Assembly (NCBI RefSeq): GCF_001908105.1
Contig: NZ_MKGQ01000016.1
Span: forward strand, 13,650-77,649
Direction of reading: 5' to 3'
DNA from: Xenorhabdus eapokensis
GTDB lineage: Bacteria > Pseudomonadota > Gammaproteobacteria > Enterobacterales > Enterobacteriaceae
Length of the DNA stretch: 64,000 nucleotides
Numbering within the stretch: the first letter of the stretch is position 1; every line of letters starts with the position of its first letter. Below are positions 50,469 through 60,723 of the stretch, one piece after another. The position numbers and the translations under genes were made by a program. The notes beneath the pieces are model-generated. The model did no database searches and was not told the origin of the DNA. It worked only from the letters and a program-made list of their open reading frames with translations.

Positions 50469-51020
50469 ATGAACGAGAATATAACTTTATTGTATGGTGG
50501 TTATCATAGTCGAAATAACGCTACACGTATTACTGCCAAAGATAGAATGTTACCTTCTTTATTTGACAGACTCACCGATCATGAACCTGATAAAAAACAA
50601 GAGACAATCAACAATTACATGCTGTCACACACGGCCTTAAGACAGAATGTCCTAAGGGATTTGCAATGGTTACTCAATAGCATCAACAGCGAATTTCCCG
50701 AAGATCTTACCCCATTTCCAGAAATTCGCCATTCTGTATATAACTTTGGTTTGTCCTCCTTAGCAGGTGAATGCATATCTGCAATAGAATGGGGGAATAT
50801 CCAGAACAGAATCATTAAGGCAATTCATATATTCGAGCCACGTATCATTCCCGATGGGCTGGAAGTCAATTGTATATCCGAACCCCGTATATTACCCCTA
50901 TACAACACGTTATCCATAGAGATAAAGGGATTGTTGTGGTGCGTTCCCTGGCCACTGGAATTCCTGTTCCGTAGTGATATCGATCTTGAAAACGGTCACT
51001 TCACTATAAAAGAGGCTTGA
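50469..51020 (+). CDS. tssE: T6SS baseplate protein TssE (gp25-like)
   Basis: Baseplate component related to phage T4 gp25, 183 aa. The N-terminus has the LPSLFDRLTDHEP motif and the core shows VLRDLQWLLNSIN, FPEIRHSVYNFGL and LYNTLSIEIKGLLW. It sits between the FHA gene and tssF with a 9-bp gap upstream. Confidence 0.92.
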   Translation: MNENITLLYGGYHSRNNATRITAKDRMLPSLFDRLTDHEPDKKQETINNYMLSHTALRQNVLRDLQWLLNSINSEFPEDLTPFPEIRHSVYNFGLSSLAGECISAIEWGNIQNRIIKAIHIFEPRIIPDGLEVNCISEPRILPLYNTLSIEIKGLLWCVPWPLEFLFRSDIDLENGHFTIKEA

Positions 51021-51164
51021 CGAAGCTGAAAAAACGCCATCCAGCCTGTGTGGCGATCCCTTAACTTTTAACCTCAAGGGTGAATGCAGAAAGATTACTG
51101 AGGCAAGAATAACGATGACAAAGTGATTTTTGTCTTGTAAACGGGATGCGTTCATATAAGGAAT

Positions 51165-53039
51165 ATGGATAATAAACTGCTTGAATATTATAACCGTGAA
51201 TTAGTGTATTTACGGGAAATGGGTAAGGAATTTGCCAAACTCTACCCTAAGGTTGCCAATCGCTTGGGGATGCATGGCATTGACGTTGTTGACCCCTATG
51301 TTGAACGCCTGATGGAAGGTTTTGCTTTTCTGACTTCCCGCATTCAATTGAAAATGGATGCGCAATTCCCCCGCTTTTCTGAGCAATTACTGGAGATACT
51401 GTACCCTAACTATTTATCTCCTACACCTTCAATGGCAATCGTCGAACTCAAACCAGATACCAGCAAAGGAGATATTAGTCATGGGTTTTTAGTGCCGCGA
51501 GGCACAATCATGCACTGCCAGACATTGAAAAAAGATGGGATCAATTTCCACTACACCACCACACAAGATGTCACCTTACAGCCGCTAAATATAAAAAACG
51601 TTGAACTTGGCAGGATCCCCGCTAACCTTCCGCTCGTGGCACTGAACCTTCATCAATATGGCGCCGTCAGTGCACTGCGCATTCACCTTGACTGTCAAGG
51701 AAAATTTTTCCTCAATGAACTGGATCTCAAGAAACTGGTATTCTTTCTTTCCGGGCCAGATATCCAATCCCAACGGTTGTTGGAACTGATTATGGAACAT
51801 TCTGTTGGCATAGTATGCCAGACGCTTGGTGATACTCCCCAATATCAGGTCTTGCCCGATATATTCCCGCATCATGAAGGATTTGATGATGATCAGTCAT
51901 TACTTCCCAATGACTCGCGTAATTTCAGTGGCTATCGACAACTCCAGGAATATTTTGCTTTTCCGGCACGCTTTCAATTCTTCAGTATCAGTAGCATGAA
52001 ATCTTTACTAAAACAGACAAAAGAAAAGAATGAATTTGAGTTGATACTGCTTTTGGATCACACCGATTCCGAACTGGAACGTTTAGTGGATGCCTCTTAC
52101 CTGGCCTTGAACAGTACACCGGTCATTAACTTATTCCCTAAAATCACGGAACGAATCTCGGTGGAAGAACGTACCAGTGAATACCATTTAGTTGTCGATA
52201 ACACTCATCCTCTGGATTACGAAATTTTCTCGGTACAACACCTGCACGGCGCAAACATCAAACGTAAAGAAACACAAACATTCAGGCCATTTTGGTCTAC
52301 TCTCAGTGACGACAAGGATAATTACGGCTCTTACTTTTCTGTGCGCCGTGAACCCCGTATCTTATCTGAACATACCCGTCACTACGGAACCCGAACCAGT
52401 TATGTTGGAACAGAATCCTTTGTCTCTATTGTTGATGAACAGAACTCCCCGTGGCTTAATGAGCTAAAATTCCTGACCGCTGACGTCATGTGTACCAACC
52501 GTGACTTATCAGCGATGTTGCGCCAACAGGATCTCAACAGTTTTGTCATGCTGGATTCGATTCCAATCAACCAGATTGTATTTCTCAAAAGACCCACTAT
52601 TCCCCGCCCTGCCTTAGCACAAGGCTCTACCTCCTGGAAACTAATTAGCCAGCTTCAACTTAATTATCTGAACTTCATGGATAAAGATGAAGAGCAAGGT
52701 ACCCAGGCATTACGACAATTGCTGGGCTTATATGCCAACCTTGCAGAGCCAGCCGTCGTCCGCCAGATTAATGGCATCCGACACAGTTCATTAAAAACGA
52801 TTTATCGGCGGGTTCCTGAACCTGGCCCGATCGTCTTTGCCCGTGGTGTTAGCATTAGAATTGAAGTGAATGAACAAGAATTTGCAGGAACCAGTCCCTG
52901 GCTGTTGGGCAGCGTATTGGAAAAGCTCTTCTCACGGCTGGTCACCATGAACTCCTTTACTGAAATGACGCTATATAGCCAGCAACGCGGCAATATCGGA
53001 TTTTGGCCTGCCCGTATGGGCAACAAGAATTTGCTATAA
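51165..53039 (+). CDS. tssF: T6SS baseplate protein TssF
   Basis: Baseplate wedge protein, 624 aa. It starts with the family hallmark YYNRELVYLREMGKEFAKLYPKVA and DPYVERLMEGFAFLTSRI; the C-terminal block RRVPEPGPIVFARGVSI is also conserved. AAGGAAT precedes the ATG. A 144-bp gap after tssE holds no gene. Confidence 0.95.
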   Translation: MDNKLLEYYNRELVYLREMGKEFAKLYPKVANRLGMHGIDVVDPYVERLMEGFAFLTSRIQLKMDAQFPRFSEQLLEILYPNYLSPTPSMAIVELKPDTSKGDISHGFLVPRGTIMHCQTLKKDGINFHYTTTQDVTLQPLNIKNVELGRIPANLPLVALNLHQYGAVSALRIHLDCQGKFFLNELDLKKLVFFLSGPDIQSQRLLELIMEHSVGIVCQTLGDTPQYQVLPDIFPHHEGFDDDQSLLPNDSRNFSGYRQLQEYFAFPARFQFFSISSMKSLLKQTKEKNEFELILLLDHTDSELERLVDASYLALNSTPVINLFPKITERISVEERTSEYHLVVDNTHPLDYEIFSVQHLHGANIKRKETQTFRPFWSTLSDDKDNYGSYFSVRREPRILSEHTRHYGTRTSYVGTESFVSIVDEQNSPWLNELKFLTADVMCTNRDLSAMLRQQDLNSFVMLDSIPINQIVFLKRPTIPRPALAQGSTSWKLISQLQLNYLNFMDKDEEQGTQALRQLLGLYANLAEPAVVRQINGIRHSSLKTIYRRVPEPGPIVFARGVSIRIEVNEQEFAGTSPWLLGSVLEKLFSRLVTMNSFTEMTLYSQQRGNIGFWPARMGNKNLL

Positions 53040-53049
53040 CAGACAAGAA

Positions 53050-54105
53050 ATGAATATGATGCAAGAAAATTCTATTTCTATTCACCCACTATGTCGTTTG
53101 CCGGATGACTTTTGGCAGCAACTCACCCAAACCCCCTGGCAATTCGACTTATTTCAAACCCTGCGCCGTATAGATGCCCAATCTGGGGCAAATTATATGC
53201 TAGGTTTTGCCCCATTGCCGAAATATGATCTACTGCGGTTGGGACAAAAAGCCTCCATGATTTTCGCTCCTTCTACTATTGCTGAAGTCAAGCAGCGAGA
53301 AAACTCGAAGCTGTATGACATGCTCATTTACAGTTTTGGCTTGTTCGGTCCCAATGGCCCATTGCCACTACATATGACCGAATATGCCTATACACGACAG
53401 TATACTCATCAAGATCCAACCCTGAGTGCATTCGCTAACCTATTCCATCACAGATTAATACTGTTGTTCTATCGAGCCTGGGCCAATACTCAGCCAACCG
53501 TATCGCTCGATCGTCAGGATAATCAACGCTTTTGCCATTATTTCTCCTGTTTGGTGGGTATGGGTTTACCAGCCCAACAAAAACCAGACACCATCAATGA
53601 TCACGCGCGTTATTTTTTATCCGGCCATTTGTCCCGTCAATGGCATAACGCAGAAGGATTAGAAAAAATACTTTCCTGCTATTTCCATGTGCCGCTAAAA
53701 ATTGTGCAAAATATTCCCCAATGGCTAAAAGTCGAAGTACAGGATCAAACCCGATTAAAAGCAGGACGCAACATGCCACGTTTGGGTAAATCAGCTTTTT
53801 TAGGCATTGCACTCTACGATGTTCAACATAAATTTCGCATTAAATTGGGTCCGTTAAAACTGGCTGAATACAAGATGTTCTTGCCGGAAGAATCCAAATC
53901 AAGGCAGTTGCGTGACTGGGTTTATCAATATTTGGGAATTGAATACACATGGGATGTCCAATTAATTCTCCACCAGTCAGAGATAAAAGGGATTTGTCTG
54001 TCTGAACCGATAAAATTAGGACTAAGCAGTTGGCTTGGAAAAATTGAGCGGGATAAAAATAAACAACCAATCCATCGCGGGGATTTAATTTATAAACCGG
54101 AATGA
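53050..54105 (+). CDS. tssG: T6SS baseplate protein TssG
   Basis: Baseplate wedge partner of TssF, 351 aa. Typical blocks are PWQFDLFQTLRRIDAQSG near the N-terminus, GLFGPNGPLPLHMTEYAY, and FANLFHHRLILLFYRAWAN. It begins 10 bp after tssF. Confidence 0.95.
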   Translation: MNMMQENSISIHPLCRLPDDFWQQLTQTPWQFDLFQTLRRIDAQSGANYMLGFAPLPKYDLLRLGQKASMIFAPSTIAEVKQRENSKLYDMLIYSFGLFGPNGPLPLHMTEYAYTRQYTHQDPTLSAFANLFHHRLILLFYRAWANTQPTVSLDRQDNQRFCHYFSCLVGMGLPAQQKPDTINDHARYFLSGHLSRQWHNAEGLEKILSCYFHVPLKIVQNIPQWLKVEVQDQTRLKAGRNMPRLGKSAFLGIALYDVQHKFRIKLGPLKLAEYKMFLPEESKSRQLRDWVYQYLGIEYTWDVQLILHQSEIKGICLSEPIKLGLSSWLGKIERDKNKQPIHRGDLIYKPE

Positions 54106-54163
54106 TCCCCCTCTCTTGCCTGCAATACTCAATCACTGTCAACAATACTACGGATGATATACT

Positions 54164-56785
54164 ATGTCAGAAATTAGTCGTTCTGTGCTCTTCGGCAAAC
54201 TTAATCGCATCCTGTTCACTTCCTTAGAGAGTGCCACCACTTTTTGTAAACTACGTGGTAATCCTTATGTTGAATTAGTTCACTGGCTGCACCAACTCAT
54301 GCAGCAAAAAAACAGCGACTTACAGCAAATTATCCGCCACTTTTCACTGGACGAATCTGCGTTGACTAAAGACATTGTTACTGCGCTTGATCGCTTGCCA
54401 CGTGGAGCCAGTGCCATCTCTGATCTTTCCGAACATATTGATAATGCTGTAGAACGCGCTTGGGTATATGGGTCGCTGAAATTTGGTGTTAATGAAATTC
54501 GTAGTGCCCATTTGCTGATAGGCATATTGAAAACCTTTAACTTACACAATGCACTGAAGTCCATTTCTCCCCAGTTTGACCATGTGAATGCAGATACTCT
54601 ACTCGACAATTTCAACGGCATCTGCAACGATAGCGATGAATCCCAATCAAATGCCTCACAGGGTGTGGCAAGTTCTTCCCCACAACAATTTTCTCTACAA
54701 CAATCTTCTCTACAGCAGTATGGACAAGAACTGACCGCCCGTGCACGTAATGGTGAAATTGATCCAGTATCAGGGCGTGATGAAGAAATTCGTCAAATTA
54801 TTGACATTCTGATGCGTCGTCGCCAAAACAATCCACTGCTGACTGGCGAGGCCGGTGTCGGTAAAACCGCCGTCATTGAAGGGCTGGCATTGAAGATTGT
54901 AGCGAAAGAAGTCCCCCCACCTTTGCTGGATGTCCAGCTTTGGTTGCTGGATATCGGTATGTTGCAAGCTGGTGCAGGTGCCAAAGGCGAATTTGAGTCA
55001 CGTCTACGCAAAGTGATCGATGAAGTACAATCTAGCCCGACGCCAATCATTCTGTTCATTGACGAAATTCATACCCTGATTGGGGCGGGCGGACAACAAG
55101 GAACCGGCGATGCTGCCAACCTGTTAAAACCTGCATTAGCGCGCGGGCAATTACGTACTCTTGGCGCCACAACTTGGTCGGAGTACAAAAAATATATTGA
55201 AAAAGATCCTGCCCTTACCCGCCGTTTTCAAGTCGTTCAAATTCATGAACCCAATGAAAATAAAGCGCTGCTCATGCTACGCAGTCTGGCCAAGGCACTG
55301 GAGCAACATCATCATGTACTTCTGCTGGATGAAGCCATTGAAGCTGCTGTACGCCTTTCACATCGCTATATTCCTGCCCGCCAATTACCGGACAAGGCTG
55401 TGGCCCTATTGGATACCGCCTGTGCCAGGGTTGCAATCAGTCAATATGCAGAACCACCCCAACTGGAAAATTGCCGCCATCACATCGATGCATTGCAAAT
55501 TGAGTTGGAGATTGCCGAACGGGAATTTAAAGTAGGCATCGGTGATAAACAACGCCCGGAAACTATTCTGAACGAGCTATCTACGCTGGAAGCCCAAAAA
55601 AACCAATTACAAGAACGTTGGCAACAAGAACTTTCCTTGATCGATAGAATTATTTCTCTGCGAACGCAATTAAACGCAAACCAATACGATAACTTTGAAG
55701 CAAAACATGCCGAATTGTCAGAGTTACAGCAACAATTGAAAACCTTACAAGGTGAAGAACCTCTTATCTTTGCGGCTGTAGACAGCAATATTATTTCTTC
55801 CGTTGTTTCAGATTGGACAGGAATTCCACTCAATCGGATGGTAAAAGACGAAATCGATGCCGTATTACAGTTGGCTGATACCCTTAGTCAACGTGTTATC
55901 GGTCAGTATCATGGATTAGAGTTAATTGCAAAACGCATACGTACTTCACGCGCCAAACTGGATGATCCCAATAAACCTGTTGGTGTTTTCATGTTGTGTG
56001 GCCCATCCGGTGTGGGCAAAACAGAAACTGCGCTTGCTCTTGCCGAAACGTTATATGGCGGAGAGCAAAATCTTATTACTATCAATATGAGCGAATTTCA
56101 GGAAGCACATACGGTATCAACGTTGAAAGGAGCACCTCCTGGCTACGTTGGTTATGGTGAAGGCGGTGTACTGACGGAAGCTGTCCGACGCCGCCCTTAC
56201 AGTGTGGTCTTGTTAGATGAAATAGAGAAAGCTCACCCCGATGTGCATGAAATTTTCTTTCAGGTCTTCGACAAGGGCTGGATGGAAGATGGCGAAGGGC
56301 GCCACATCGATTTTCGAAATACAATTATTATCCTGACATCCAATGTCGGGGCTGATCTGATCAGTTCATTGTGCATCCAGCAGAACACCTTGCCGGAACC
56401 AGAAAAACTCAATATGGCATTGCGTAAGTCATTATTGAATGTGTTTCCTGCCGCTCTGTTGGGGCGATTACTGGTCATTCCTTACTTCCCATTAAGTAAT
56501 GAAGTGATGATAAATATTGTACACTTACAATTGGAGAGAATTAAAAAACGTCTGTTGGAAAACCACGGAATTACAGCAACATTCGATGATGTCATGGTCG
56601 AGCATATCGTCAGTAGGTGTACAGAAATTGAGTCAGGTGGACGCATGGTTGATGCTATTCTGACAAATACCCTGCTACCGCAAATCAGCCAGCAACTGCT
56701 TTCCGCCAGTGCACATGATGAACAATATCATCAGCTTCGGATTTCTCTTGAGCAAGGTGAATTTCAATGTCAATTCATGAATTAA
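54164..56785 (+). CDS. tssH: T6SS sheath-recycling ATPase ClpV (TssH)
   Basis: AAA+ unfoldase that disassembles contracted TssBC sheaths. The product is 873 aa. It has a Clp N-domain (about 10-150), a Gln/Ser-rich linker (about 165-190), AAA domain 1 with Walker A GEAGVGKT (228-235) and IILFIDEIHTL, a coiled middle domain (about 430-540), and AAA domain 2 with Walker A GPSGVGKT (613-620) and VVLLDEIEKAH. Both ATPase sites look intact. Confidence 0.97.
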   Translation: MSEISRSVLFGKLNRILFTSLESATTFCKLRGNPYVELVHWLHQLMQQKNSDLQQIIRHFSLDESALTKDIVTALDRLPRGASAISDLSEHIDNAVERAWVYGSLKFGVNEIRSAHLLIGILKTFNLHNALKSISPQFDHVNADTLLDNFNGICNDSDESQSNASQGVASSSPQQFSLQQSSLQQYGQELTARARNGEIDPVSGRDEEIRQIIDILMRRRQNNPLLTGEAGVGKTAVIEGLALKIVAKEVPPPLLDVQLWLLDIGMLQAGAGAKGEFESRLRKVIDEVQSSPTPIILFIDEIHTLIGAGGQQGTGDAANLLKPALARGQLRTLGATTWSEYKKYIEKDPALTRRFQVVQIHEPNENKALLMLRSLAKALEQHHHVLLLDEAIEAAVRLSHRYIPARQLPDKAVALLDTACARVAISQYAEPPQLENCRHHIDALQIELEIAEREFKVGIGDKQRPETILNELSTLEAQKNQLQERWQQELSLIDRIISLRTQLNANQYDNFEAKHAELSELQQQLKTLQGEEPLIFAAVDSNIISSVVSDWTGIPLNRMVKDEIDAVLQLADTLSQRVIGQYHGLELIAKRIRTSRAKLDDPNKPVGVFMLCGPSGVGKTETALALAETLYGGEQNLITINMSEFQEAHTVSTLKGAPPGYVGYGEGGVLTEAVRRRPYSVVLLDEIEKAHPDVHEIFFQVFDKGWMEDGEGRHIDFRNTIIILTSNVGADLISSLCIQQNTLPEPEKLNMALRKSLLNVFPAALLGRLLVIPYFPLSNEVMINIVHLQLERIKKRLLENHGITATFDDVMVEHIVSRCTEIESGGRMVDAILTNTLLPQISQQLLSASAHDEQYHQLRISLEQGEFQCQFMN

Positions 56786-56808
56786 GCAGATAACAAGAGA
56801 TTAGCCAT

Positions 56809-57723
56809 TTGCAGAATTTTCACAGGACACATATCGGTGGCAATATTGACTTTACTCCCCCTCTTCCAATCGGATACTGCCTTAATGAATTTGAAATCGA
56901 AGAAGTCATTAGCAAAAGCCGCGGCAGTATTGTGTATCGTGTTTGGGATCACCATCTCAAGCAGTCTATTGCTATCAAAGAATATACGCCTCACTCTTTT
57001 GCTATACGCCGTCAAGATATGAAACTCAACTTACGAGGAAAAAGGTTAGAAAAACGATTTCATGCTGGATTGCAAAATTTTATCCGTGAAGCCCACTTAA
57101 TGTCCTGTTTCGAACATCCCTGTCTTCCTCGTTTTCTGCGCTTTTGGCAACAAAACTGCACAGCATATATAGCCGTCTCTTTCTACAAGGGGATAACATT
57201 AAATAAATTGAGGATAAAACACCCACATTTCATCAATGAAAATTGGCTTTGCCAGATACTGTTTCCCTTGTTGAACGCACTGGATACGCTCCACCAAAGA
57301 AATTATTTACATTACGATATTTCTTTGGACAATATTTTGATCCAAGAGAATCAATCACCGATATTGCTGGATTTAGGATCTACCCGCCAAATCACAACAT
57401 GTTTGTCTGATGATACAGAGATCACCATCCGATCCGGCTTTACTCCCATTGAGCAATATACGGCCAATGAAGAAAACCAACATGGGCCCTGGACAGATCT
57501 CTATGCGTTGGGGGCGGTACTCTATACGTTGATTGTGGGTAAATCCCCTCCGGTCAGTATCGTGCGCAATCTTGAAGATAATTATCAGCCTCTGGTCAAG
57601 CTGCGTCCAGTGGGATATTCCTTACCGTTTCTACATGCCATTGATTCTGCCCTGGCAATAAAACCCTCAAGACGGCCACTGTCTATATCTGAATTCATTG
57701 CTATTTTTTTAACAACTTTATAA
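56809..57723 (+). CDS. T6SS-associated Ser/Thr protein kinase
   Basis: A 304-aa Hanks-type kinase, in the place of PpkA/TagE. It has a glycine-rich loop variant ([12 protein letters not shown]), the ATP Lys57 (IAIKEY), a catalytic loop HYDISLDN (H168, D170) and DLG (D188) in place of DFG, then SGFTPIEQY in the activation segment. No transmembrane sensor follows, so it is a bare cytosolic kinase. The start is uncertain: only TTG at 56809 is available, with a weak AAGAGA upstream. It likely phosphorylates the FHA protein or a partner. Its stop overlaps the convergent rimJ stop by 6 bp. No PppA-type phosphatase is encoded nearby. Confidence 0.85.
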   Translation: MQNFHRTHIGGNIDFTPPLPIGYCLNEFEIEEVISKSRGSIVYRVWDHHLKQSIAIKEYTPHSFAIRRQDMKLNLRGKRLEKRFHAGLQNFIREAHLMSCFEHPCLPRFLRFWQQNCTAYIAVSFYKGITLNKLRIKHPHFINENWLCQILFPLLNALDTLHQRNYLHYDISLDNILIQENQSPILLDLGSTRQITTCLSDDTEITIRSGFTPIEQYTANEENQHGPWTDLYALGAVLYTLIVGKSPPVSIVRNLEDNYQPLVKLRPVGYSLPFLHAIDSALAIKPSRRPLSISEFIAIFLTTL

Positions 57724-58305
57724 ATTCACATTTCCCCATGAATCATCAATCAATGATGTCAGCACATGATCCTGCCAAACTCCATCAATCATTAAATAAT
57801 TCCTAGCATAACCTTCTCGTTCAAAACCTAACTTCTTAAGTAAATTTCCACTGCGATGATTATGTGGCATGTAATTAGCCATAATCCGGTGCATTTTTTG
57901 GTGACGTTGCATATAACGGATTGTCGGTTGCAAGGCTTCATACATTAACCCTTGACCTTGCCATTTTTCGCCCAAAGAATAACCAAGGTAACAAGAATAA
58001 AACGCGCCCCGTACAACATTAGTGAAATTAGCAATCCCCATCACTTCATTTTCATTAGGATCTAATAACAAGAAATTAAATGCCGATCCCTGCCGCTGTA
58101 ATTCCGCAATATAATTCAGCCGATTTGTCCATCCAAAAGGTTGATAAAAACTCCCCTCTCTTGTCGGCTCCCATGGTTTAAGAAAATCTTTATTTTCTGA
58201 ATAATATTCAGCCAATCTATAGGTATCCCGTTCATACACCAGACGAACAACCATTCTATTCGTAATAAAGCGAATTCTGGGAGATGAAGAACGATAACCA
58301 AACAT
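57718..58305 (-). CDS. rimJ: Ribosomal protein S5 N-acetyltransferase RimJ
   Basis: GNAT acetyltransferase that modifies the N-terminal Ala of S5. It has 195 aa (E. coli 194) with the start [10 protein letters not shown] and acetyl-CoA motif [43 protein letters not shown] is typical. AGGAG precedes the ATG. Backbone gene that marks the right border of the T6SS insertion; E. coli has rimJ close to murJ (mviN). Confidence 0.95.
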   Translation of the reverse strand: MFGYRSSSPRIRFITNRMVVRLVYERDTYRLAEYYSENKDFLKPWEPTREGSFYQPFGWTNRLNYIAELQRQGSAFNFLLLDPNENEVMGIANFTNVVRGAFYSCYLGYSLGEKWQGQGLMYEALQPTIRYMQRHQKMHRIMANYMPHNHRSGNLLKKLGFEREGYARNYLMIDGVWQDHVLTSLIDDSWGNVNL

Positions 58306-58406
58306 ATTTTCTCCTGATATTTACCCTGGAAAATTTATTAAGTAATTTAGCGCTTACGGCATTTTTAATCACCATCTGACGATAAAAAAATATCATCTAT
58401 ATCCCT

Positions 58407-59000
58407 CTACCTTAATTTCGTCTTACGTGTTGCCGCTAATCTAAATTCAGTATCAACTATCACTTTCGGTAACGTAGCCCGATCGATATCAAGGCTCGCT
58501 AAAGTGCGCTCTATGGATTCAATGCGCGCAATATTGCGATCTAGAGCCTGTTCTGCACCCATAATCTGTTTTGCAATATCACCACGTAATTCCGAATCTT
58601 CGGCCGACTCAAAATCAGTGCGCAACTTGCCAAGTATGTTTGTCACTGACAATATTCTTGCCCGAACAAACAATAATTCCTGAGCCAAATCCAGCTCTGC
58701 CGCATCTTCAAACAGCTCTTCTGCATCAGGCAGATATTTAGAGTAACCAGAGTGCGTTACCGCTGCGCTGTTGCCAATCTCAAAAGGCGGAGCGGTGTTG
58801 GAATTGCGCTTTTTTGAATTGCGCACTTTGTGGGTTTCGTTTTGCGCAGTTTTGTGCGCAGTCGGATTTTTGATATACCTTCGGGCAGTTGAATAATTTA
58901 ATCCCTGAGACTCACACCACTCTTTCGGTGATACCCCCGTTTCGGCGTGGTCAGACAGGAACTTATTTTTCTGCCTGCAAAACCGACTGATTTTTCCACC
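58407..59000 (-). pseudogene. Phage small-terminase-like fragment lacking a normal start codon
   Basis: The frame is open from 59000 to the stop at 58407. Its first 58 codons contain no ATG, GTG or TTG, yet they encode what looks like the real N-terminal domain (GVSPKEWCESQGLNYSTARRYIK), a helix-turn-helix type region that recalls small terminase subunits of tailed phages. The only regular start is GTG at 58826, which would lose this domain and give 139 aa of mostly coiled-coil sequence. The original start was probably lost by rearrangement or frameshift. The phage assignment is from motif resemblance only. Confidence 0.5.
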
Positions 59001-59134
59001 TCATTATCATGCCGCTCATGAATGCGATCCATTAGTTCAGCGATGTGCTCCAGTTGTGATGCCAGTTGATTTAATGCCTCGGTGTCATATTTGATACCAA
59101 TGGTGAGTGTACTCTGTGACAGAGTGTTCCCCAT
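58898..59134 (-). CDS. Hypothetical 78-aa protein overlapping the terminase-like frame
   Basis: A short frame starting at an ATG (MGNTLSQSTLTIGIKYD) with a helical segment (LNQLASQLEHIAELMDRIHERHDNE). Its last about 30 codons overlap the terminase-like frame in another register, so the true product may end near residue 50 or be fused to it by a frameshift. No clear ribosome binding site is seen. Not recognised; likely a prophage relic. Confidence 0.35.
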   Translation of the reverse strand: MGNTLSQSTLTIGIKYDTEALNQLASQLEHIAELMDRIHERHDNEVEKSVGFAGRKISSCLTTPKRGYHRKSGVSLRD

Positions 59135-59398
59135 AAATCAGAATAATCAACTAGCAGGGTTGATATAACCCCGACAAATTTTGTACTGCGATGATATAAA
59201 ATGCCTCCAGCCCGTGTGCGTTGGGTACGCAATGGGAACAGGGGCAGCATGGGTTATTCCTGTAGCCACTCAGGGAATGGACACAGAAATATTTCATTGA
59301 GTTTAAAAGGGTCATCAATTGTTAAGTATTATTCGCTTGTTATTGGGTGAAAATAAGTTTATCAAGGGATAAATATATTAATTTTGTGGGAGGTGACT

Positions 59399-60355
59399 AT
59401 GCCCGTTCCTATTTTGGATAACGTTTTTCAGGAATTAACGCGTTACAAAAATCCCAGTGGCAAACCTGTGTTACGGGAAGTTGAATACGCTGACAATAAA
59501 ACAAAGACACTGCTTATTCTGTTTGACGACATAGATGTAAGAACATCTTTCTCAAAGAAAGCTGGACTAGGTCAACTACCTTCCCGCTCGGATTATATTG
59601 TAAATATCCTTAATCAGTTGGGATTCAAACCTCTCGCTTCAAGGTTAAAACTAAGATTCAGGTTAGCCGACCATCCGAGGTATAATGTAACAATTCATGC
59701 GTATCAAAAAATACTACTACCTAGTTATTCACCTGAAGAAAATAACTGGACTGACCTATTTAAAGAAAGGCTGGATGAAAAGAGCCGTAAATACCAAGGT
59801 ATCCGGGACAGTTTAAGGAAGTATCACAGCCCTGTCTCCTCTCCATCAGGAAGCCCTCAAGCTGAGTCTTCTGGTTTTTTTAGTGCTCACAATCCTTGGA
59901 CTTCACAGTATGAACAAAATATGCGGCAAACAATAGGGCAAAGTCTCATTACGGCTTATCAACATGGAGATATGCCGGGGCCTTCTAATTTCTTACAAAC
60001 TGCTCAATCTGGTGGTCCTGTTAGGAGACTAACTCCTTCAACATCACAACGTTCTGCTCCGTATTCCAGACCTGCCAGACAAGAAAGTCATCCAATGTTG
60101 TGCTCTTTATTAGAAAGCCCATCTTCTCCAAGTTCACCAACACGACAAAGAAGTTTATCTCCTTATGCACAGCCCCCACTATCCATACAACCACCGGGCG
60201 CACCGAGGCCACCATCCAGGCCACAAACTCCACTGTTTCCACAAAGGCAAGTGGTTTCCTCCAACCCTATATATGATAATCCCAGCAGTGAGGATTTTAA
60301 TGATATTTTGGAGACTCTTCGTTTTCATGCCAGAACACCAAGTCCACGGCGTTAA
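59399..60355 (+). CDS. Unrecognised 318-aa protein with Pro/Ser-rich disordered C-terminal half
   Basis: It begins at an ATG 5 bp after GGGAGGTG, a strong ribosome binding site that rejects the upstream TTG at 59384. Residues about 1-135 look folded (VREVEYAD-type strands, LLILFDDIDVRTSF, LKLRFRLADHPRYNVTIHAY). From about 140 to the end the chain is low complexity, rich in Ser, Pro, Gln and Arg (SPVSSPSGSPQAESS, SPSSPSSPTRQRSLSP). No signal peptide or membrane segment is seen. Such tails are rare in bacterial enzymes and recall secreted effectors that act in eukaryotic hosts, but I cannot assign a family. It lies between two prophage relics, with an AT-rich upstream region, which suggests transfer. 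Confidence 0.75.
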   Translation: MPVPILDNVFQELTRYKNPSGKPVLREVEYADNKTKTLLILFDDIDVRTSFSKKAGLGQLPSRSDYIVNILNQLGFKPLASRLKLRFRLADHPRYNVTIHAYQKILLPSYSPEENNWTDLFKERLDEKSRKYQGIRDSLRKYHSPVSSPSGSPQAESSGFFSAHNPWTSQYEQNMRQTIGQSLITAYQHGDMPGPSNFLQTAQSGGPVRRLTPSTSQRSAPYSRPARQESHPMLCSLLESPSSPSSPTRQRSLSPYAQPPLSIQPPGAPRPPSRPQTPLFPQRQVVSSNPIYDNPSSEDFNDILETLRFHARTPSPRR

Positions 60356-60398
60356 GGTGTTTCGCAACTCCATGAGTCTCTGAGTATGACACTGTGTC

Positions 60399-60719
60399 CT
60401 AACCTGTTCCTGCCATCCCAGCATCATTTGTCTGGGGTGGCGAGGTGTTCTTTTCAATTTCCCGTATTGCCCGTTTATCCAGATTGCACTGTTCAATGAC
60501 CGTCAGTAACTGCTCATTCAAAATGAGACTGTCACTCCATGTCATTATGTCCGGTATGGCTGGAGGCAAACAATCAGTGAGCAAATGTGCCGGAATCAGT
60601 ATCGGGGGCAGCGGAACGTATTCGGTTCGCGTGCTCTGCAACCGGATAACAGCCCCATCAGGCACAGTGCGATAGGCGCAATCTGAAATATCGTGGCGGC
60701 GGTGTGCAGATGTACTCAT
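60399..60719 (-). pseudogene. Rz1/LysC-like prophage lysis protein fragment
   Basis: The C-terminal part (IPDIMTWSDSLILNEQLLTVI followed by EQCNLDKRAIREIE) matches the pattern of LysC/Rz1-type outer-membrane spanins of P2-like phages (TWGDSL...LL...QCN.DK.AIR.IE). The frame has 106 codons, but no lipoprotein signal precedes the proline-rich part (YVPLPPILIPAHLL). The upstream sequence is replaced by an 8-bp tandem repeat, so the N-terminus and the overlapping LysB/Rz gene are lost. Confidence 0.55.
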
Positions 60720-60723
60720 AGTT

